DNA of 8,427 nt from an uncultured Muribaculaceae bacterium (lineage in GTDB: Bacteria; Bacteroidota; Bacteroidia; Bacteroidales; Muribaculaceae), in NCBI GenBank assembly GCA_910587545.1, contig CAJUMI010000025.1, forward strand, positions 24,171-32,597, read 5' to 3'. A program made the position numbers and the translations under genes. Below the pieces are notes generated by a model. The model searched no databases and was not told where the DNA came from. It saw nothing but the letters and a program-made list of their open reading frames with translations. Shown here piece after piece: positions 1-7,900 of this stretch. Numbering within the stretch: position 1 is the first letter of the stretch; each line of letters begins with the position of its first letter.

Positions 1-225
1 CTCTCGATCGAGAACGAGGAACTCAACTCTCTGCTGACCACTATCCGCAATCAGGCCACCGAGATCGAGACTCTCAACAAGGAACTCAACTCGATGCGCA
101 AGAACATCGAGCAGTTCAATGTCGAGCACGCTCTGCGCGCCCCCAAGGATGAACCCAAGGCTCCGGCAAAGAAGGCCGCGCCAAAGAAAACGGCTGCCAA
201 GAAGGCCGAAAAGGCAAAGAAGTGA
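1..225 (+). CDS. C-terminal end of a coiled-coil protein with a Lys/Ala-rich tail (5' truncated)
   Basis: An open frame enters at base 1 and stops at TGA 223-225, giving the last 74 residues of a protein that starts outside the window. Residues 1-40 are charged and carry Leu/Ile at heptad-like spacing (for example EIETLNKELNSM), which suggests a coiled coil. Residues about 52-74 are almost only Lys, Ala and Pro (PKAPAKKAAPKKTAAKK), like the basic tails of histone H1-like or other nucleic-acid-binding bacterial proteins. The codon use, rich in C and G at third positions, matches carB further along, so the frame is probably real. The family cannot be named from this fragment. A role in binding nucleic acid or an acidic surface through the tail is only an inference. 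No T-rich intrinsic terminator follows. Confidence 0.8.
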   Translation, partial: LSIENEELNSLLTTIRNQATEIETLNKELNSMRKNIEQFNVEHALRAPKDEPKAPAKKAAPKKTAAKKAEKAKK

Positions 226-256
226 CGACATCACTGATGTAATCTAATCACTGCTG

Positions 257-297
257 CTCCGAGAGCTCGGAGAAAGGCAACCTGCGCAAGGATTGCG
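257..297 (+). other. Two short hairpins downstream of the truncated gene
   Basis: Bases 257-272 can fold as CTCCGA-GAGC-TCGGAG, a 6-bp stem with a 4-base loop. Bases 285-297 can fold as CGCAA-GGA-TTGCG, a 5-bp stem with a 3-base loop. Neither is followed by a T run, so they are not good intrinsic terminators. They may stabilise the 3' end of the upstream mRNA or be chance. Confidence 0.3.
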
Positions 298-368
298 GCT
301 GTCGATAGTTAACAAACTTTAACCTGCCGACGGCCGCAAATTTTTATATTATATTCATATAATTTTCG

Positions 369-376
369 TAGTTTTG
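369..376 (+). promoter_or_regulatory. Putative Bacteroidetes -7 promoter box for the GLUG-repeat gene
   Basis: TAGTTTTG matches the Bacteroidetes primary-sigma -7 consensus TAnnTTTG. It lies in an AT-rich stretch and would give a transcript start near 382-385 and a leader of roughly 85 bases. No TTTG -33 box is present about 20 bases upstream, only a T/A-rich run near 341-350, so the call rests on the -7 box and its position. Confidence 0.45.
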
Positions 377-469
377 TGCATTACAACATATAATATCCGT
401 TGAGATACACTTCAAATAATAAGATTTTTAGAAATCTAAATACCAGTTTAATTAAATAAAATCTAACTA

Positions 470-3400
470 ATGAAAAAGAAACTACTTTCTTTAGCGTTTG
501 CAGCCGCACTGTTGCCGGCTTTTAACGCCTACGGTGCCACAGACCCAGGTCTGACACAAAAATGGTGTACGCCTTTCCTCGAAATTGGGGACTGGAATGG
601 TGCCGCAGCCGACTGGAACAGTACGGATGCTATTAAAAACGCACCTTGCGCCCGTTTTGCAACCGCCCGCGGCGGCAAGATCTACACAGTAAACATGAAG
701 ACCATGAGCATCGCCGAAGTGACATCTGATGGACTCAATGATCTTTATAAACTCGACCCCTCGCTCGGCTCGCAGCCAATGGTCAATTTAGCAGACGGAA
801 CAGCTGTGCCGCAGATCTATGGTACAGCCATATCACTTGATGACGCCGGTAATTTCTTGATCGGGCGTAACTTCGTTACACCGACCAGTTCGCTCTACTG
901 GTCGGTATATTCACCAACATCAAAAAAGACCATTAATCTTCCTGCTCTCCCCGTGCCCGACGGTTGGACTATCGGCCGTATCGATTGTGTCGGCCGAGTG
1001 CTCGGTGATCTTACACGCGAGGCTTTGTTCTTCATCGCTCCTACACAAGGCAATTACACGCAAAAAGTACGTGTGATCAAGGCTACCGGTAACGGCTCTG
1101 TTGAGAGCATAACGTTGGAGGATATCGGTGAGGTGGCAGTGCTTCCGTCTGCTGCCGCCCAGCAGGGCATCGTGCAGCCAGCATTCAGAACTTATGCCGA
1201 CTATGAAGCTGCCGGTGAAGAAAACTACAACTTCTATTATTCGGCGACTTCGGGTGTTAACAATAGTTATACGGCCTATCTCAACGGCACGGCTGTCAAT
1301 AATTTCGCTCCTGACATGCAGTATTCCATCAAATCTGGTGTCAATGGCTTTGACACTTTCGTGTTAGGTGGAAAGCGCTATTTTGTCCGCAACTATTCAA
1401 TTACTGCGACTGCCCGTGACATGGGTTTTGCTGTGCTTGATGAAAATGGTGACATCCTCACAACATATATGAACACGGATTATGTGCCCGATGGAGGATA
1501 TTCGACGCTGATCGCTGAACCTGTCGACAACGAAAGCGCTAATATCTATATTTATAATGCGCAAGGAAAAGGCGTATGTGGCGCGATGCTCGAATTTCGT
1601 CCTGCCGACTGCAATGCTCCGGTAATCCCAGAAAAGCCAGTCGGCATATCCCCTGAAGATCCGTATGTGATCAATGACCCGGTAGGTTTGGCAACAATGG
1701 GTCCGCAAATCCAGTCTGACAAGTTCTATGTTAGTCTTGCCAATGATATCGATATGGCCGGAACTGCATTCTCGCCAATCAAGACGACGGCAAATATCTA
1801 TATCGAAGGTAATAATCACGTAATAAAGAATCTTACAGCTGCAACTAGCGCTAGTGGCAATTACGGACTCTTTGATCAGTTCAGCGGAGAAGTCAGAAAT
1901 CTCGGTTTTGAAAATGTCTATGTGTCTACCAACTGGGGCTGTGGCGGCGCTTTAGCCGGACAAACCAATGATGCGGTCATAGAGAATTGCTATGTGACTG
2001 GATCCGTAACATCTGCCGCTGCAGGCGGTTTTGTCGGCACGGTGGCTGGCAATACATTGATTAACAATTCCTATTCCATCGCAAATGTTACCGACCTCAA
2101 CAATCATTATGCCGGTGGTCTCGTTGGCCGTGTCGGCTCTCAGTCTGCCTCCGCAAATCTTACTGTCAACAACTCTTATGCAGGAGGTAATGTTTCAGCT
2201 AGAGGAACTGCAGGAGGTATCGCATGTGCAAGTTTTGCTGAGAGTGTGATTATACTCAATAATGTTATAGCATGGAATTCTTCGGTAACCGGAAATGCTG
2301 CGAGTGGCGCTTTAGCAGGTGGTTTGAGCGAGAATATCACACTGGAAAACTGTATGGTATTCAAAGGTATGAAATTGAATGGAGAGCCTGCAGGTGAAGC
2401 CACTACTGATGATCTTATGGCGGAAGTATCCAAATGGGAAGGTTTCAACAAGACTGTCAATAACGGCCGCGCTGTGTTAGCATGGCAAAAGGCCAACGGC
2501 AATCCCAATCTTCCTGCTACAAAGGATAATCCTCTCGTGATCACCAATGCCGACGAACTCGTTGCCATGCGTAACTACATGAGCGTAGGTGACAGCTATT
2601 ATTCAATTGAAAATGATATCGACATGGCCGACGTGAACTATGTGGCTCCGCTTGGCGACAACAATTTCTCAGGATGTATTCTCCATATTGAAGGCAACGG
2701 TCATGTAATCAAAAACCTTACGATAGACGGTGGTCAGTATCCGTCGCTTATCGGCGTGTTTATGGGCGAGATCAGAAATCTCGGTCTTGTCGACGTTGAT
2801 ATTGTAAGTGACGGGCCTGGAGTCGGTTCTTTTGGTGCGTTTACAGGCCATGCGTCTTATGACGGAGTTACTGTGATTGACAACTGTTTTGCAACGGGTA
2901 ATGTTACGGCAAATAATAATTACGCCGGTGGTATAGGTGGCTATAACAACGGTAAAGTTAAGATCACCAACTGTTATTCAGCTGTCAATGTAGTAGGCAA
3001 GACCTTTGCTGGCGGCATCCTTGGCTGGGTTCCTAGTGGCGAGACCACTATAGAGAACGTTTATGCTTCGGGTTACGTGGAGGCTACAGATGCAGACGGC
3101 AAAGCCGGCGGTATCATCAACCTTGTTGAAGAAGCTGTGGGCACTCTTAACAATGTCGTTGCATGGAATAGCGCTGTATACGCAGCAGATGGGGCTACTG
3201 CAGCTGTAATCAATGGCGGAAATGTCGTGGCGACTGAAAATAATGTCGTGTTCTGCAACGCACTTTCCTTGAACGGTGAAGAAGCACCCGAAGGTGGCAA
3301 GACAAGCGAAGAACTCACGGCACTCGTAACTTCCTGGGATGCATTCTGCTCCAAGGACGGCGAGGATCTTCCCGTGCTGAAATGGCAGGCTGAGGGTAGT

Positions 3401-3550
3401 GCCGGCATCGACGATATTGTTGCCGATGAAGCTGAAGCCAACGGACCGGCAGTCTACTACAATCTCCAGGGAGTCCAGGTTGCCAATCCTGAAAGCGGTA
3501 TCTATATCGTTCGTCGCGGTAATAAAGTGACAAAAGAACTCATCCGCTGA
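470..3550 (+). CDS. Secreted GLUG-repeat protein with tandem modules and a C-terminal sorting-like tail
   Basis: This is a 1026-residue exported protein of unknown function. Residues 1-23 form a signal peptide: KKK, then a hydrophobic Leu/Ala stretch, with likely cleavage after an Ala near AYGA. Residues about 45-378 are beta-rich with propeller-like strand patterns (GKIYTV, GNFLIGR, ANIYIYNAQG), but I cannot name this domain. Residues 396-673 and 686-973 are two copies of one module, each with an N(D)IDMA strand, IEGN(N/G)HVIKNLT, VRNLG/IRNLG, GLUG motifs (AGGLVGRVGS, AGGIGGYNNGKV, NCYxxxNV), NNVxAWNS, and a C-terminal LAWQ/LKWQ. GLUG motifs belong to repetitive beta-structured, often adhesin-like, surface proteins. 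Residues 994-1026 contain YYNLQGVQV...GIYIVRRGNKV, like the terminal tails of many secreted Bacteroidales proteins and reminiscent of type IX sorting domains. The start is the only ATG before the signal peptide, in an A-rich context with no clear Shine-Dalgarno. Surface location and adhesion are inferences. A strong terminator follows, so the gene is probably monocistronic. Confidence 0.9.
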   Translation: MKKKLLSLAFAAALLPAFNAYGATDPGLTQKWCTPFLEIGDWNGAAADWNSTDAIKNAPCARFATARGGKIYTVNMKTMSIAEVTSDGLNDLYKLDPSLGSQPMVNLADGTAVPQIYGTAISLDDAGNFLIGRNFVTPTSSLYWSVYSPTSKKTINLPALPVPDGWTIGRIDCVGRVLGDLTREALFFIAPTQGNYTQKVRVIKATGNGSVESITLEDIGEVAVLPSAAAQQGIVQPAFRTYADYEAAGEENYNFYYSATSGVNNSYTAYLNGTAVNNFAPDMQYSIKSGVNGFDTFVLGGKRYFVRNYSITATARDMGFAVLDENGDILTTYMNTDYVPDGGYSTLIAEPVDNESANIYIYNAQGKGVCGAMLEFRPADCNAPVIPEKPVGISPEDPYVINDPVGLATMGPQIQSDKFYVSLANDIDMAGTAFSPIKTTANIYIEGNNHVIKNLTAATSASGNYGLFDQFSGEVRNLGFENVYVSTNWGCGGALAGQTNDAVIENCYVTGSVTSAAAGGFVGTVAGNTLINNSYSIANVTDLNNHYAGGLVGRVGSQSASANLTVNNSYAGGNVSARGTAGGIACASFAESVIILNNVIAWNSSVTGNAASGALAGGLSENITLENCMVFKGMKLNGEPAGEATTDDLMAEVSKWEGFNKTVNNGRAVLAWQKANGNPNLPATKDNPLVITNADELVAMRNYMSVGDSYYSIENDIDMADVNYVAPLGDNNFSGCILHIEGNGHVIKNLTIDGGQYPSLIGVFMGEIRNLGLVDVDIVSDGPGVGSFGAFTGHASYDGVTVIDNCFATGNVTANNNYAGGIGGYNNGKVKITNCYSAVNVVGKTFAGGILGWVPSGETTIENVYASGYVEATDADGKAGGIINLVEEAVGTLNNVVAWNSAVYAADGATAAVINGGNVVATENNVVFCNALSLNGEEAPEGGKTSEELTALVTSWDAFCSKDGEDLPVLKWQAEGSAGIDDIVADEAEANGPAVYYNLQGVQVANPESGIYIVRRGNKVTKELIR
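1655..2488 (+). repeat. GLUG module copy A within the secreted protein
   Basis: Residues 396-673 form the first copy of a roughly 280-residue module. Shared landmarks with copy B, in order, are PYVI/PLVI, NDIDMA, IEGNNHVIKNLT/IEGNGHVIKNLT, EVRNLG/EIRNLG, ENCYVTGSV/DNCFATGNV, YAGGLVGR/YAGGIGGY, VNNSYAGGNV/IENVYASGYV, NNVIAWNSSV/NNVVAWNSAV, LNGEPAGEAT/LNGEEAPEGG, VSKWEGF/VTSWDAF and LAWQ/LKWQ. The copies are clearly homologous at protein level but well diverged, so the duplication is not recent. Confidence 0.85.
2525..3388 (+). repeat. GLUG module copy B within the secreted protein
   Basis: Residues 686-973 form the second copy, joined to copy A by a linker of about 12 residues containing NPNLP. 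It is slightly longer than copy A. It leads directly into the C-terminal tail that begins at SAGI (residue 977). Confidence 0.85.
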
Positions 3551-3575
3551 TCCACATTGTCATTATGACCAAATA

Positions 3576-3609
3576 GGCGGTGTATCGGATTACGGTACAC
3601 CGCCTTTTT
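3576..3609 (+). terminator. Intrinsic terminator of the GLUG-repeat gene
   Basis: A 12-bp stem (left arm 3576-3587, GGCGGTGTATCG; right arm 3593-3604) contains one T·G wobble, has the loop GATTA, and is followed by TTTTT at 3605-3609. It starts 25 bases after the stop codon. Its left arm shares 11 bases with the terminator after the tRNA (3873-3911). Confidence 0.92.
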
Positions 3610-3732
3610 GCTAATGTGCTCTGTTTCATTCGGCTCATCGGCCACGTCGGCCCCCTCAGGCGGCAGATGTTATCTTGAGTTCTCACGGAGAAAACTTGAA
3701 ACCGATTTTTTTGAAAATTTTGTTTGAAAAAA

Positions 3733-3764
3733 TTTGCATGGTTCGGAAATAGTCTGTAACTTTG
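3733..3764 (+). promoter_or_regulatory. Promoter of the tRNA-Pro gene (Bacteroidetes -33/-7 type)
   Basis: TTTG at 3733-3736 and TAACTTTG at 3757-3764 match the Bacteroidetes -33 TTTG and -7 TAnnTTTG consensus, separated by 20 bases. Transcription would start near 3770-3773, about a dozen bases before the mature tRNA 5' end. This is the best-formed promoter in the window. Confidence 0.75.
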
Positions 3765-3783
3765 CATCGCTTTTGAAAACAAT

Positions 3784-3857
3784 CGGGGTGTAGCTCAGTT
3801 GGTTAGAGTACGCGTCTGGGGGGCGTGAGGTCGCTAGTTCGAGTCTAGTCACCCCGA
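3784..3857 (+). tRNA. tRNA-Pro, anticodon GGG
   Basis: A complete cloverleaf folds. The acceptor is CGGGGTG/CACCCCG (3784-3790 with 3850-3856). The D arm is GCTC/GAGT with the loop AGTTGGTTA. The anticodon stem is CGCGT/GCGTG (3811-3815 with 3823-3827), around the loop CTGGGGG with anticodon GGG at 3818-3820. The variable loop is AGGTC, and the T arm is GCTAG/CTAGT with the loop TTCGAGT. The C1-G72 first pair with A73 and G37 fit bacterial prolyl-tRNA identity. The gene does not encode CCA (ACAA follows the acceptor), so CCA must be added after transcription. Several stem pairs are G·U (G10·U25, G28·U42, U31·G39, G49·U65), which is tolerable. C32 and G38 could pair across the anticodon loop. 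It reads proline codons CCC and CCU. It lies alone between its own promoter and terminator. Confidence 0.95.
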
Positions 3858-3872
3858 CAAAATGAAAGGCAA

Positions 3873-3911
3873 GGCGGTGTATCAAAACAAGATACACCGC
3901 CAATTTTTTTT
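3873..3911 (+). terminator. Intrinsic terminator of the tRNA-Pro unit
   Basis: A perfect 11-bp stem (GGCGGTGTATC at 3873-3883 with GATACACCGCC at 3891-3901) has the loop AAAACAA and is followed by AA and eight T residues (3904-3911). It starts 15 bases after the tRNA. The left arm is identical to the first 11 bases of the terminator at 3576. Confidence 0.93.
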
Positions 3912-3912
3912 G

Positions 3913-3941
3913 AGCCGCAGGAAAAGTCTTGTGGCTTTTTT
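3913..3941 (+). terminator. Second, weaker intrinsic terminator in tandem
   Basis: AGCCGCAG (3913-3920) pairs with TTGTGGCT (3929-3936) around the loop GAAAAGTC, an 8-bp stem with two G·T wobbles, followed directly by T residues to 3941. It begins one base after the T run of the preceding terminator and would catch read-through from the highly expressed tRNA unit. Its right side lies where the -33 region of the next gene would be. Confidence 0.6.
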
Positions 3942-3945
3942 ATGT

Positions 3946-3953
3946 TATATTTG
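3946..3953 (+). promoter_or_regulatory. Putative -7 promoter box for the DUF4886 gene
   Basis: TATATTTG matches TAnnTTTG. No TTTG is found at the proper distance upstream, where the tandem terminator sits. The predicted start near 3960 gives a leader of about 60 bases before the ATG at 4021. Confidence 0.5.
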
Positions 3954-4020
3954 CAGTTTTAAAACGATTTTCTGAATGTAATCATAAAACATATTATAAC
4001 TCCTAATTAAATTACCGACC

Positions 4021-4839
4021 ATGAGATTTCTTTGTGCTATTGTAATGATTTTAGCGGTGTTTGTGTGCAATGCGCGCGCTTTGCGTGTTCTCGCGATAGG
4101 AAACAGTTTTTCGCAGGATGCCATCGAACAAAACCTCTATGAACTCGCCGCAGCGACCGGCGATACGCTGATCATAGGAAACGCCTACATACCGGGGTGT
4201 CAGATCGATCTGCATCTGTCAAATATCCGCAGTGACAAGGCTGCTTATTCCTACCGCAAAGTGGTCGACCGGGTGAAGGTGAAGCGTGATACTACCGCGT
4301 TGAGCATGATTCTGAGTGATGAGCCGTGGGATGTGATCAGTCTTCAGCAGGCAAGCCATGTGTCGGGCCAGAAGCACACTTATGCCAACCTGCCGGAACT
4401 TAAGCGTGAAGTGGAGGCTCGAATGCCTAACAAGGATGCTGAGATTATCTGGCACATGACGTGGGCCTATGCCGGGAATTCCAATCATTCCGGTTTCAAG
4501 AACTATGGTAACGATCAGGATGTGATGAACGATAGTATCCTCAGTGCGGTATGTTCTGAAGTGCCTCGCAACGGAATATCTCGGATCGTGCCTGCCGGAC
4601 TCGCCATACAGAACGCCCGCGAGGTCTTCGGCGACACACTTAACTCCGACGGTTATCATCTGTCGCTCGGTCTCGGCCGCTATGTGGCGGCATGTACATG
4701 GTATGAGTTCCTCACGGGCAAAAACGTGAAGGGCAATCCCTATCATCCCGGATCCATTTCTGCTGAGGATGCGGCAAAGGCTCAGAAAGCTGCCCACAAG
4801 GCGATGAAAACCGACGTATGCAGGAGGTCTAAGAGGTGA
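4021..4839 (+). CDS. Secreted DUF4886-family SGNH hydrolase-like protein
   Basis: This 272-residue protein has a signal peptide at residues 1-20 (MRFLCAIVM..., likely cut after ARA20). Cys16 does not sit in a good lipobox. The mature chain opens with LRVLAIGNSFSQDA, the block-I motif of the DUF4886 branch of the SGNH/GDSL superfamily, with Ser29 as the expected nucleophile (GNSFS in place of GDS). Later landmarks are the Gly in YIPGC (59), SLQQAS (107-112), IWHMTWAY (143-150), and SDGYHLS near the end, where Asp210 and His213 fit the DxxH catalytic pair. Members of this superfamily are mostly esterases acting on acetyl or acyl groups, often on carbohydrates. The substrate here is unknown, and activity is inferred from the motifs. 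The gene has its own putative promoter and terminator, so no operon partner suggests a substrate. It is full length, and the basic C-terminal tail (CRRSKR) is slightly unusual. Confidence 0.88.
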   Translation: MRFLCAIVMILAVFVCNARALRVLAIGNSFSQDAIEQNLYELAAATGDTLIIGNAYIPGCQIDLHLSNIRSDKAAYSYRKVVDRVKVKRDTTALSMILSDEPWDVISLQQASHVSGQKHTYANLPELKREVEARMPNKDAEIIWHMTWAYAGNSNHSGFKNYGNDQDVMNDSILSAVCSEVPRNGISRIVPAGLAIQNAREVFGDTLNSDGYHLSLGLGRYVAACTWYEFLTGKNVKGNPYHPGSISAEDAAKAQKAAHKAMKTDVCRRSKR

Positions 4840-4844
4840 GGTCT

Positions 4845-4879
4845 GACGGACAATCGTGTGAGTCCGCCCCATTTTTTTT
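4845..4879 (+). terminator. Probable intrinsic terminator after the DUF4886 gene
   Basis: CGGAC (4847-4851) pairs with GTCCG (4862-4866) around a 10-base loop. The stem can extend past one mismatch to G4845-C4868. CCCA and eight T residues (4872-4879) follow. The stem is short and lies a few bases further from the T run than is ideal. Confidence 0.6.
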
Positions 4880-4912
4880 GATGCCGATGGGCGTTAAGTG
4901 GGCTTAATTCCG

Positions 4913-4920
4913 TAATTTTG
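4913..4920 (+). promoter_or_regulatory. Putative -7 promoter box for carB
   Basis: TAATTTTG matches TAnnTTTG and lies 44 bases before the carB ATG, predicting a leader of about 35-40 bases. There is no TTTG at the -33 spacing. No obvious attenuator or riboswitch fits in so short a leader. Confidence 0.5.
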
Positions 4921-4964
4921 CATATCTTCTTTAGATTTCATATATCACACAGTATTATTTTACG

Positions 4965-7900
4965 ATGAAAAAAGTGTTATTGCTCGGCTCCGGCGCCTTG
5001 AAAATAGGCCAGGCAGGCGAATTTGACTACTCAGGATCCCAGGCTCTCAAGGCTCTGCGCGAGGAAGGTATTGAATCTGTACTCATCAATCCCAATATCG
5101 CGACGATCCAGACTTCGGAAGGCGTCGCCGACCGCGTGTATTTCCTCCCGATCACTCCCCGCTTTGTCGAGGAAGTCATCAAGAAAGAACGCCCTGACGG
5201 CATATTGCTCGCGTTCGGCGGGCAGACGGCACTGAACTGCGGTACGCAGCTTTATCTCGACGGCACTCTCGAAAAATATGACGTGAAGGTACTCGGCACT
5301 TCAGTCGAGGCAATCATGATCACTGAAGACCGTGATCTGTTTGTCAAGAAGCTTGATGAGATAAATGTCAAGACTCCGGTGTCGCAGGCTGTAGATAATA
5401 TCGACGATGCATTGACGGTGGCCCACAGGATCGGCTACCCGGTGATGGTGCGCTCGGGTTATGCGCTTGGCGGCCTAGGCTCAGGCATCTGCACCAATGA
5501 CGAGGAATTCCGTACTCATTGCGAAAGCGCGTTGGCCTATTCGCGTCAGATCTTGGTTGAAGAGTCGCTCAAGGGTTGGAAAGAAATCGAGTTTGAGGTG
5601 ATCCGTGATGCTTCTGACCTCTGTTTCACGGTTGTGCCGATGGAGAATTTTGATCCGCTCGGCATCCATACCGGCGAGAGCATCGTTGTGGCTCCTATCG
5701 TCTCGCTGAGACCCGAGCAGATCAGGATGCTCGAGGATATCGCCACAAAGGTCGTGCGCCATATCGGCATCGTAGGCGAATGTAACATACAGTATGCCTT
5801 CAATGCCGAGACCAATGACTACCGCATCATCGAGATAAATGCCCGTCTGAGCCGTTCGTCGGCATTAGCATCAAAGGCATCGGGCTATCCGCTGGCATTT
5901 GTGGCCGCCAAACTCGCCCTGGGCTACACTCTCGATCAGATCGGAGAGCCCGGTACGGCCAACTCTGCCGCCAAAGCGCCCGAGGTCGACTATATGATTG
6001 TGAAGATCCCGCGTTGGGATCTTTCGAAATTTGTCGGTGTCGACCGGGAGATCGGCTCTTCGATGAAATCGGTCGGCGAGATCATGTCGATCGGCAAATC
6101 TTTCGAGGAAATCATCCAGAAAGGTCTGCGAATGATCGGGCAGGGCATGCACGGATTTGTCGGCAACTCGGATCTCCATGTCGACGACCTCGACCATGCG
6201 CTTACCCATCCTACCGACATGCGCATCTTCGCCATCGCCCAGGCTCTCGAGGAAGGGTATGATCCTAGGCGTGTGGCCGAACTGACGAAGATCGACATCT
6301 GGTTTATCGACCGCCTCGCCAATATCGTGCGTTTTGCCAAAGAACTGAAGGAGCGCGGCGGCACAGTAGAGGACCTCGACCGTGAGACCATGCTTGAGGC
6401 AAAACGTCTCGGCTTCTCCGATTTCCAGATCTCGCGTCTGGTAGAGAACCCCGACGGCAACATGGAAGCCGACGTGCTGAGAGTCAGAAACCGCCGCAAG
6501 GAGTTGGTTGTGACTCCGGCCGTGCGGCGCATCAATACCGTTGCCTCGGAGTATCCCGAGCTTACCAATTATCTCTATGTCACCTATGGTGTCGCCGAAC
6601 ATGCTATCCCCTACGACCTGAACGCGGGCAACAATATCATAGTGCTCGGATCGGGCGCATACCGCATAGGCAGCTCTGTCGAGTTTGACTGGTGTTCGGT
6701 CAATGCGGCATCGACATGCCGCAAACTCGGCTATAAGGCTATAATGATCAATTATAACCCCGAGACTGTGTCTACCGACTACGATATGTGTGACCGGCTC
6801 TACTTCGACGAACTCAGTTTCGAGCGCGTGATGGATATCATCGACCTCGAGGCGCCCCGTGGTGTGATAGTCAGCGTCGGCGGCCAGATTCCCAATAATC
6901 TGGCGATGAAGCTCTATCGTCGTCATGTGCCTGTTCTGGGCACCTCGCCAGTCTCGATCGACCGCGCTGAGAACCGACACAAGTTCTCGGCCATGCTCGA
7001 CCGTCTTGGCATCGATCAGCCGCGCTGGAAGGAGCTCACCACCGAAGATGAGATACATGCTTTTGTCGAGGAAGTCGGATTTCCGGTTCTGATCCGTCCG
7101 AGCTATGTGCTTTCGGGCGCGGCGATGAACGTCTGCTATGATTACGAACAGATGCACCGTTTCCTCAGCCAGGCGGCCAAAGTCTCCAAGGAGTACCCGG
7201 TCGTTGTCTCCGAGTTCCTGCAGAACGCCAAGGAGATAGAGTTTGATGCTGTCGCCCGCAACGGTCAGATAGTAGAGTATGCGATCTCGGAGCATGTCGA
7301 ATTTGCCGGCGTGCATTCGGGCGACGCGACTCTCGTTTTCCCGGCGCAGAAAATTTATATGGCGACCGCCCGCCGCATCAAGCGCATCAGCGCCCGCATT
7401 GCCGAGGCTCTCAATATCTCCGGCCCGTTCAACATCCAGTATCTCGCCAAGGACAATTATGTGAAGGTGATCGAATGTAATCTCCGCGCTTCGCGTTCGT
7501 TCCCTTTTGTGAGCAAGGTGCTGAAGAAGAATTTCATCGAGACCGCCACTCGCATAATGCTCGGAGAGACCCCCGAAGTTGCCGATACGTCGACTTTCGA
7601 CATCGACTATATCGGAGTCAAGGCATCGCAGTTCTCGTTTGCCCGTCTCCACAAGGCAGACCCGGTGCTCGGTGTCGACATGGCCTCGACCGGCGAGGTG
7701 GGTTGTCTCGGACGCGATTTTGACGAGGCTCTGCTCAACGCGATGATCTCGGTCGGTCACCATGTGCCGGCCAAAGGTGTGCTTGTGAGCTCGGGCGACG
7801 TCCGTGCCAAAGTCGACATGCTGGAGGCGTGCCGTCTGCTTGAATCGAGAGGCTATCCGCTATATGCCACTCCCGGCACGACGGCCTTCCTCGCCGAGAA

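Noticed and set aside
257..272. Hairpin after the first gene as an intrinsic terminator
   Set aside because: The 6-bp stem is followed by GAAAGGCAACC, with no T run.
1397..1819. Minus-strand and alternate-frame open frames inside the GLUG gene
   Set aside because: They overlap a continuous frame with a signal peptide, homologous repeats and a conserved tail; they are shadows of that gene.
1655..3388. DNA-level tandem repeat or CRISPR-like array in the GLUG region
   Set aside because: The repeat exists at protein level only; the nucleotide copies are too diverged and too long, and there are no regular short repeats with spacers.
3670..3903. Minus-strand open frame covering the tRNA (contains GVTRLELATSRPPDAYSNQLS)
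   Set aside because: This peptide is the translation of a tRNA gene's complement, a common spurious annotation.
4219..4872. Minus-strand open frame of 217 residues opposite the DUF4886 gene
   Set aside because: The plus strand encodes a protein with a signal peptide and SGNH motifs; the antisense frame shows no family features.
5871..7763. Long 630-residue open frame on the minus strand inside carB
   Set aside because: It is fully antisense to a conserved carB frame. Its composition (rich in His, Arg, Asp and Val) mirrors the codon bias of the real gene, and it has no recognisable motif.
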